Source of the DNA: Planctomycetota bacterium
GTDB taxonomy: Bacteria > Planctomycetota > UBA8108 > UBA1146 > JAJFFE01
NCBI GenBank assembly: GCA_021776775.1
Contig: JAJFFE010000303.1
Location: 74,342 to 110,100 of the forward strand
DNA: 35,759 nucleotides
Direction of reading: 5' to 3'
Shown: piece by piece, positions 32,570 to 35,759 of the stretch
Position numbering within the stretch: position 1 is the first letter of the stretch
Layout of the letters: each line of letters starts with the position of its first letter
Position numbers and translations under genes: made by a program
Notes under the pieces: generated by a model
Database searches by the model: none
Told to the model about the DNA's origin: nothing
The model's input: only the letters and a program-made list of their open reading frames with translations

Positions 32570-34030
32570 TTGAGAAGCGCATGGGTTGTCCTATGGCTCA
32601 TGACGATCGTGTCGATCGCCGCGTATGGCTACGCCGCGCTCTCGAGCATCGGCTACGAGTACCCCCTTGAGTGGATGGAGGGTGGCACGCTCGACTTGGT
32701 TCGGCGCATTCACACGGGTCAGCCGATCTACTGCGCTCCGAGTCTCGAGTACATCCCCTACATCTACACGCCGCTCTACTATCACGCGGTCGCTGCCGTA
32801 ACTGCCGCGGATTCATGGGATTTCTTGCCCGGGCGTTTGATCGGACTCGTGGGGACTCTGGGAATTGCGGCACTGATCGGCTGTGAACTGCGACGTCGGC
32901 GGTGCGATTGGAGCTTCGTGATCGTCGGCGTGGGGTTGTTCTTCGCGACCTACTCACTGTCGGGCCGCTGGTTTCACGTCGCCCGGGTGGATACGTTGTT
33001 CTTGTTCTTGCTGCTCTTCGGGCTGCTGTTGTATCAATGGTCGCGATCCTGGCCCGGCCTCGTCGCGTCAGGGGTGATTCTCACGCTCGCTTTCCTGACC
33101 AAACAATCGGCCTTGCTCGCCATCGCCGTGTTCCTCCCATTGTCGTTCTTCAGAAACCGACGTCGCGCCGTGAGCTTGGCCGCTATCGTCGGCATCGGCG
33201 TAGCCGCGGTCTGCGGAATATGGCAACTGAGATCGGACGGTTGGTTCTTCACGTACGTGTTCGATCTACCCAGAGGCCACGCCTTATTGCCGAAGATGGC
33301 CACGCGGTTCTTTACTCGTGAGATGCTACTCCATCTCCCAGTGTTGGGAGCGTTTGCAGCCTTCGGGGTTTGGCGAACGATGCGCAGACCATCGTCGGGG
33401 GCTATCGATTCGCTCGCCACCTTCGCCTCGCTCGGCGCGACTTCTTTCGCGTCCCGTATCCACGAGGGAGGTTACATGAACGTCTTGATGCCGGTTCACG
33501 TCGGCTTGGTGCTGTTCGCTGTTCCACATATCGAGAGACTCGCTCGCGTGAGTCGACCTTGGAGCATGCGAGTTGTGCCACTGGTGTTGATCGCCCAATT
33601 CATGCTGTTGGCGTACGACCCGCGGACGGGACTTCCGAGCTCCGACGATCGCCGCGCCGGGCGGGAGTTTCTCGATCGTGTGGAACAACTGCCTGGCTCG
33701 GTGCTCGTGCCGTGCCACCGGGCTCTGCAGGGGCGAGTCGGGAAGAAGAGCTACGGCTTCGGCATGGCCGGCATCGACGTCTTGCGTAGCGAGAGTTGCC
33801 CCGACGTGCGTGATCGGTTCGAGCGGGAACTCTTGCGTCGAGTTGAGAATCAGGAGTTTTCGGCAATCATCCTTCCCGATCAGACCTGGGTCTTCCCCAA
33901 TATCTCGCAGAGCTATGAGCACGCCGAGAATCTGTTCGACGGCGAAGACTACGTGCCGATGACCGGCGCTGCTATCCGGCCCCAACAGCTATGGGTGCCG
34001 AGAGTCAGCGCGGCCAGGGACCGTCGGTAA
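32570..34030 (+). CDS. Multi-span membrane glycosyltransferase-like protein (GT-C, ArnT/PMT-like)
   Basis: The protein is 486 aa. The start is TTG 32570, with AGGACG upstream; the nearby ATG at 32553 is out of frame. The first loop, EYPLEWMEGGTLDLVRRIHTGQPIY, carries the acidic residues expected of a GT-C active site, followed by TPLYYHAVAAV. About ten membrane helices follow, and the last 130 residues form a soluble domain (FLDRVEQLPGSVLVPCHRALQGRVGKKSYGFGMAGIDVL). By family it would use a polyprenyl-phosphate sugar donor on the periplasmic side. It is followed by a second GT-C gene that overlaps it by one base. Confidence 0.8.
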   Translation: MRSAWVVLWLMTIVSIAAYGYAALSSIGYEYPLEWMEGGTLDLVRRIHTGQPIYCAPSLEYIPYIYTPLYYHAVAAVTAADSWDFLPGRLIGLVGTLGIAALIGCELRRRRCDWSFVIVGVGLFFATYSLSGRWFHVARVDTLFLFLLLFGLLLYQWSRSWPGLVASGVILTLAFLTKQSALLAIAVFLPLSFFRNRRRAVSLAAIVGIGVAAVCGIWQLRSDGWFFTYVFDLPRGHALLPKMATRFFTREMLLHLPVLGAFAAFGVWRTMRRPSSGAIDSLATFASLGATSFASRIHEGGYMNVLMPVHVGLVLFAVPHIERLARVSRPWSMRVVPLVLIAQFMLLAYDPRTGLPSSDDRRAGREFLDRVEQLPGSVLVPCHRALQGRVGKKSYGFGMAGIDVLRSESCPDVRDRFERELLRRVENQEFSAIILPDQTWVFPNISQSYEHAENLFDGEDYVPMTGAAIRPQQLWVPRVSAARDRR

Positions 34031-35622
34031 TGGTACCGCGCGAACCGAAGAGCCCATCTGCGCTGGCACGTGCAGGAGTGGCGTTGCCGTTACTGATCGC
34101 GGGGCTGTTGTTCATCGACGCCTTCTCGAGAATGCCGGACAACCAGCCGTTCACTTATCCACTCGACGACGCCTACATTCACTTAGCGATGGCGCGACAG
34201 TTGGTCGAGAGCGGCAACTGGGGTGTCACGCCGACAGAGTTCGCGCCAGCGTCATCTTCGTTGGGCTGGACCGTGCTGCTTGCCTTGGGGCACAAGCTCG
34301 GCGGAGATCGTGTTCCCATTGTTCTGAACCTACTGGCCGCAGTGGCGCTGCTGCTCGTGATCTATCGTCGCTGGTTGCCCAGTGGCGTGGTGGCGGCGGT
34401 TGTCGCCACCAGCGTCACGGTCGCGGTCCTACCGCTCGTGCCGTTAACTTTTCTCGGCATGGAGCACGTTCTCCACGCTCTGGCGTCGGTACTCTTTGCG
34501 ATCGAGGCGGTCAGCGTAGTCGAGGGGGCGGCGAAGAAGTCGCGGTGGACCTTAGGTGTTCTCGCGTTCGCGGTGGTTGCGTTACGCTTCGAAGGGCTGT
34601 TCTTGATCGGTAGTGTGGCCGCCCTACTGCTGGTGCGACACCGTCGACTCGACGCCGCGTTAACTCTCAGTGCCGGGCTCGCCCCGGTGCTTCTCTTCGG
34701 GATGTTCTCACTCAGCCAAGGTGGACTCTTCCTGCCATCGTCCGTTCTTCTCAAGGGCAATCTCCCCCCGTCGTCTGGCTTCAGTGAGTGGCTGCTCTAC
34801 TCGACGATGTGGATTCAAGTGTTGTGGTCCGACAAAGAGCTCGGTGGCATTGTATTGCTCTGCGGCTTGGGTTGGTTCTCGAAGGGAGCGCGCGCGAATC
34901 CGCGCGCCCGAGACTTGTCGTTGCTCATCATCGTGTCGGTCCTTGCCCACGCGCAGTTTGCCCGGGTCGGGTGGTTCGGCCGGTACGAGGCGTATCTGCT
35001 TGCGCTCGGGAGCGTTGGACTGGCCGCGTATGGTCCGCAGCTAGCCGCGCGTTGGACCGATCTTCGGTCACCCTTCACCAACGCTCGACGGCTCGTGGTT
35101 CCCGTCGCGATCGTTGCGATCATCGCGAGTTGCTGGGGGACGTTGGTCCAGCGAGCCACTCGAGGCTTGCGGAAACTACCACTCGCCGTCGTTAACGTTC
35201 ATCAACAACAACGACAGATGGCTCGGTTCATCGCGACTCAATACGCGGGACGTCCAGTCGCTCTCAACGATATCGGTGCTGTTTGTTATGCGTCCGACAT
35301 CGAGTTGCTCGACTTTTGGGGCCTTGGTGATCTCGAGGTCACGCTCCTCGTGCGAAGCGGTCGTTGGAACGTTGAGGCTGCGGAGCAACTCTCCCGCGAG
35401 CGAGGCGTCGAAGTGGCCATACTGTACGAGCAGTATTTTGCTGAATACATACCGCGGAGTTGGCATCGCGTCGGCACGTGGACGATCGACAACAACGTCG
35501 CCTGCGCCAGCTCGACGGTCAGTTTCTACGCCATCGATCGCGAGCGCGCGTCGCTTCTGCGCGCTCGACTCGAGAACTTCCACCGGACGATGCCGCCTTC
35601 GATTCGCACCGAACTGGACTAG
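34030..35622 (+). CDS. Multi-span membrane glycosyltransferase-like protein (GT-C, LDDAYIH type)
   Basis: The start chosen is ATG 34030, sharing its A with the preceding stop (TAATG) and preceded by AGGGA; the frame is open from 33991. The protein is 530 aa. After the first membrane helix comes TYPLDDAYIHLAMARQLVESGNWG, in which the DD pair is the hallmark acidic motif of this GT-C subgroup. Around ten more helices follow and a C-terminal soluble region (ALNDIGAVCYASDIELLDFWGLGDLEV). The LNDIG...LDFWGLGD phrase recurs in homologues of such proteins. It is probably translated together with the upstream gene, giving a pair of membrane transferases working on one envelope glycan. The last 137 bp of the window show no gene I can support. 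Confidence 0.85.
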   Translation: MVPREPKSPSALARAGVALPLLIAGLLFIDAFSRMPDNQPFTYPLDDAYIHLAMARQLVESGNWGVTPTEFAPASSSLGWTVLLALGHKLGGDRVPIVLNLLAAVALLLVIYRRWLPSGVVAAVVATSVTVAVLPLVPLTFLGMEHVLHALASVLFAIEAVSVVEGAAKKSRWTLGVLAFAVVALRFEGLFLIGSVAALLLVRHRRLDAALTLSAGLAPVLLFGMFSLSQGGLFLPSSVLLKGNLPPSSGFSEWLLYSTMWIQVLWSDKELGGIVLLCGLGWFSKGARANPRARDLSLLIIVSVLAHAQFARVGWFGRYEAYLLALGSVGLAAYGPQLAARWTDLRSPFTNARRLVVPVAIVAIIASCWGTLVQRATRGLRKLPLAVVNVHQQQRQMARFIATQYAGRPVALNDIGAVCYASDIELLDFWGLGDLEVTLLVRSGRWNVEAAEQLSRERGVEVAILYEQYFAEYIPRSWHRVGTWTIDNNVACASSTVSFYAIDRERASLLRARLENFHRTMPPSIRTELD

Positions 35623-35759
35623 AGGCCCGGCCGAAAAGTCAGAGGCACGGTGCGCGGCGGTCTTCGACGGAATCTCACCATTCGTAATACTCAACGAATC
35701 CACCAATTCGCCTGCGAATTCCGAACGGCAATCTTCCGCCGAACTCCACCACTCACCGC

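Noticed and set aside
35705..35720. AATTCGCctGCGAATT palindrome after the last gene
   Set aside because: The loop is only 2 nt, there is no T-run and it lies 82 nt after the stop; too weak to call a terminator.

Overview
The window is GC-rich and looks like chromosomal DNA of a Planctomycetota bacterium. The evidence is a combination of features: secreted proteins ending in a double EF-hand, dockerin-like tail (GDxNxDGxxDIxDxxxxL); a Ser/Thr kinase fused through one membrane helix to WD40 repeats; a planctomycete-style ECF sigma factor; and a BatA-like large protein at the left edge. This is inferred from protein character only. No rRNA, tRNA, CRISPR array, transposase or phage gene was seen.

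Layout. (1) 1-2082: the C-terminal end of a BatA-like membrane protein and a secreted dockerin-tailed protein. (2) 2442-4931 (minus): a PGM1-type ATP-grasp peptide ligase followed by a HEIGH-motif putative metalloprotease. (3) 5460-8009 (minus): a large C-type-lectin/dockerin protein and a small lipoprotein whose C-terminus is made of repeat DNA. (4) 8217-10372: a secreted-protein pseudogene with three frameshifts. (5) 10627-17063: the kinase/WD40 receptor, two secreted surface proteins on the minus strand, a long perfect inverted repeat and an ECF sigma factor. (6) 17296-18366: a Uma2-family nuclease-like protein and a small companion. (7) 19083-24024 (minus): a GT4 glycosyltransferase, a divergent sigma factor with a small partner, and an MFS transporter coupled to an unknown protein. 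(8) 24120-28108: a tight four-gene kynurenine operon, kynU-kmo-kynA-kynB. (9) 28234-35622: an envelope polysaccharide neighbourhood with a GNAT acetyltransferase, a CE4 deacetylase, a GT2 glycosyltransferase and three multi-membrane-span GT-C-like proteins.

How the genes work together. The kyn operon encodes every step from tryptophan to 3-hydroxyanthranilate; 3-hydroxyanthranilate dioxygenase is not in the window. The GT4, GT2, GT-C, CE4 and GNAT genes fit building and modifying an exported glycan. The dockerin-tailed, beta-helix and lectin-like proteins form a secreted or surface set, and the kinase and sigma factors could regulate it, although nothing in the sequence proves the link.

The most unusual signal is a family of about 200-bp intergenic repeats at 2145, 5018 (with two nested partial copies), 7585 and 18616. 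Each carries small internal palindromes. The full copies and partial units end in the same GTCACTGTCAC block, and all but the copy at 18616 then carry two or three tandem 7-8 bp units whose sequence is private to that copy. All are in the same orientation, downstream of a minus-strand gene. One copy supplies the last 58 or so codons of a lipoprotein and another ends a helix-turn-helix gene remnant.
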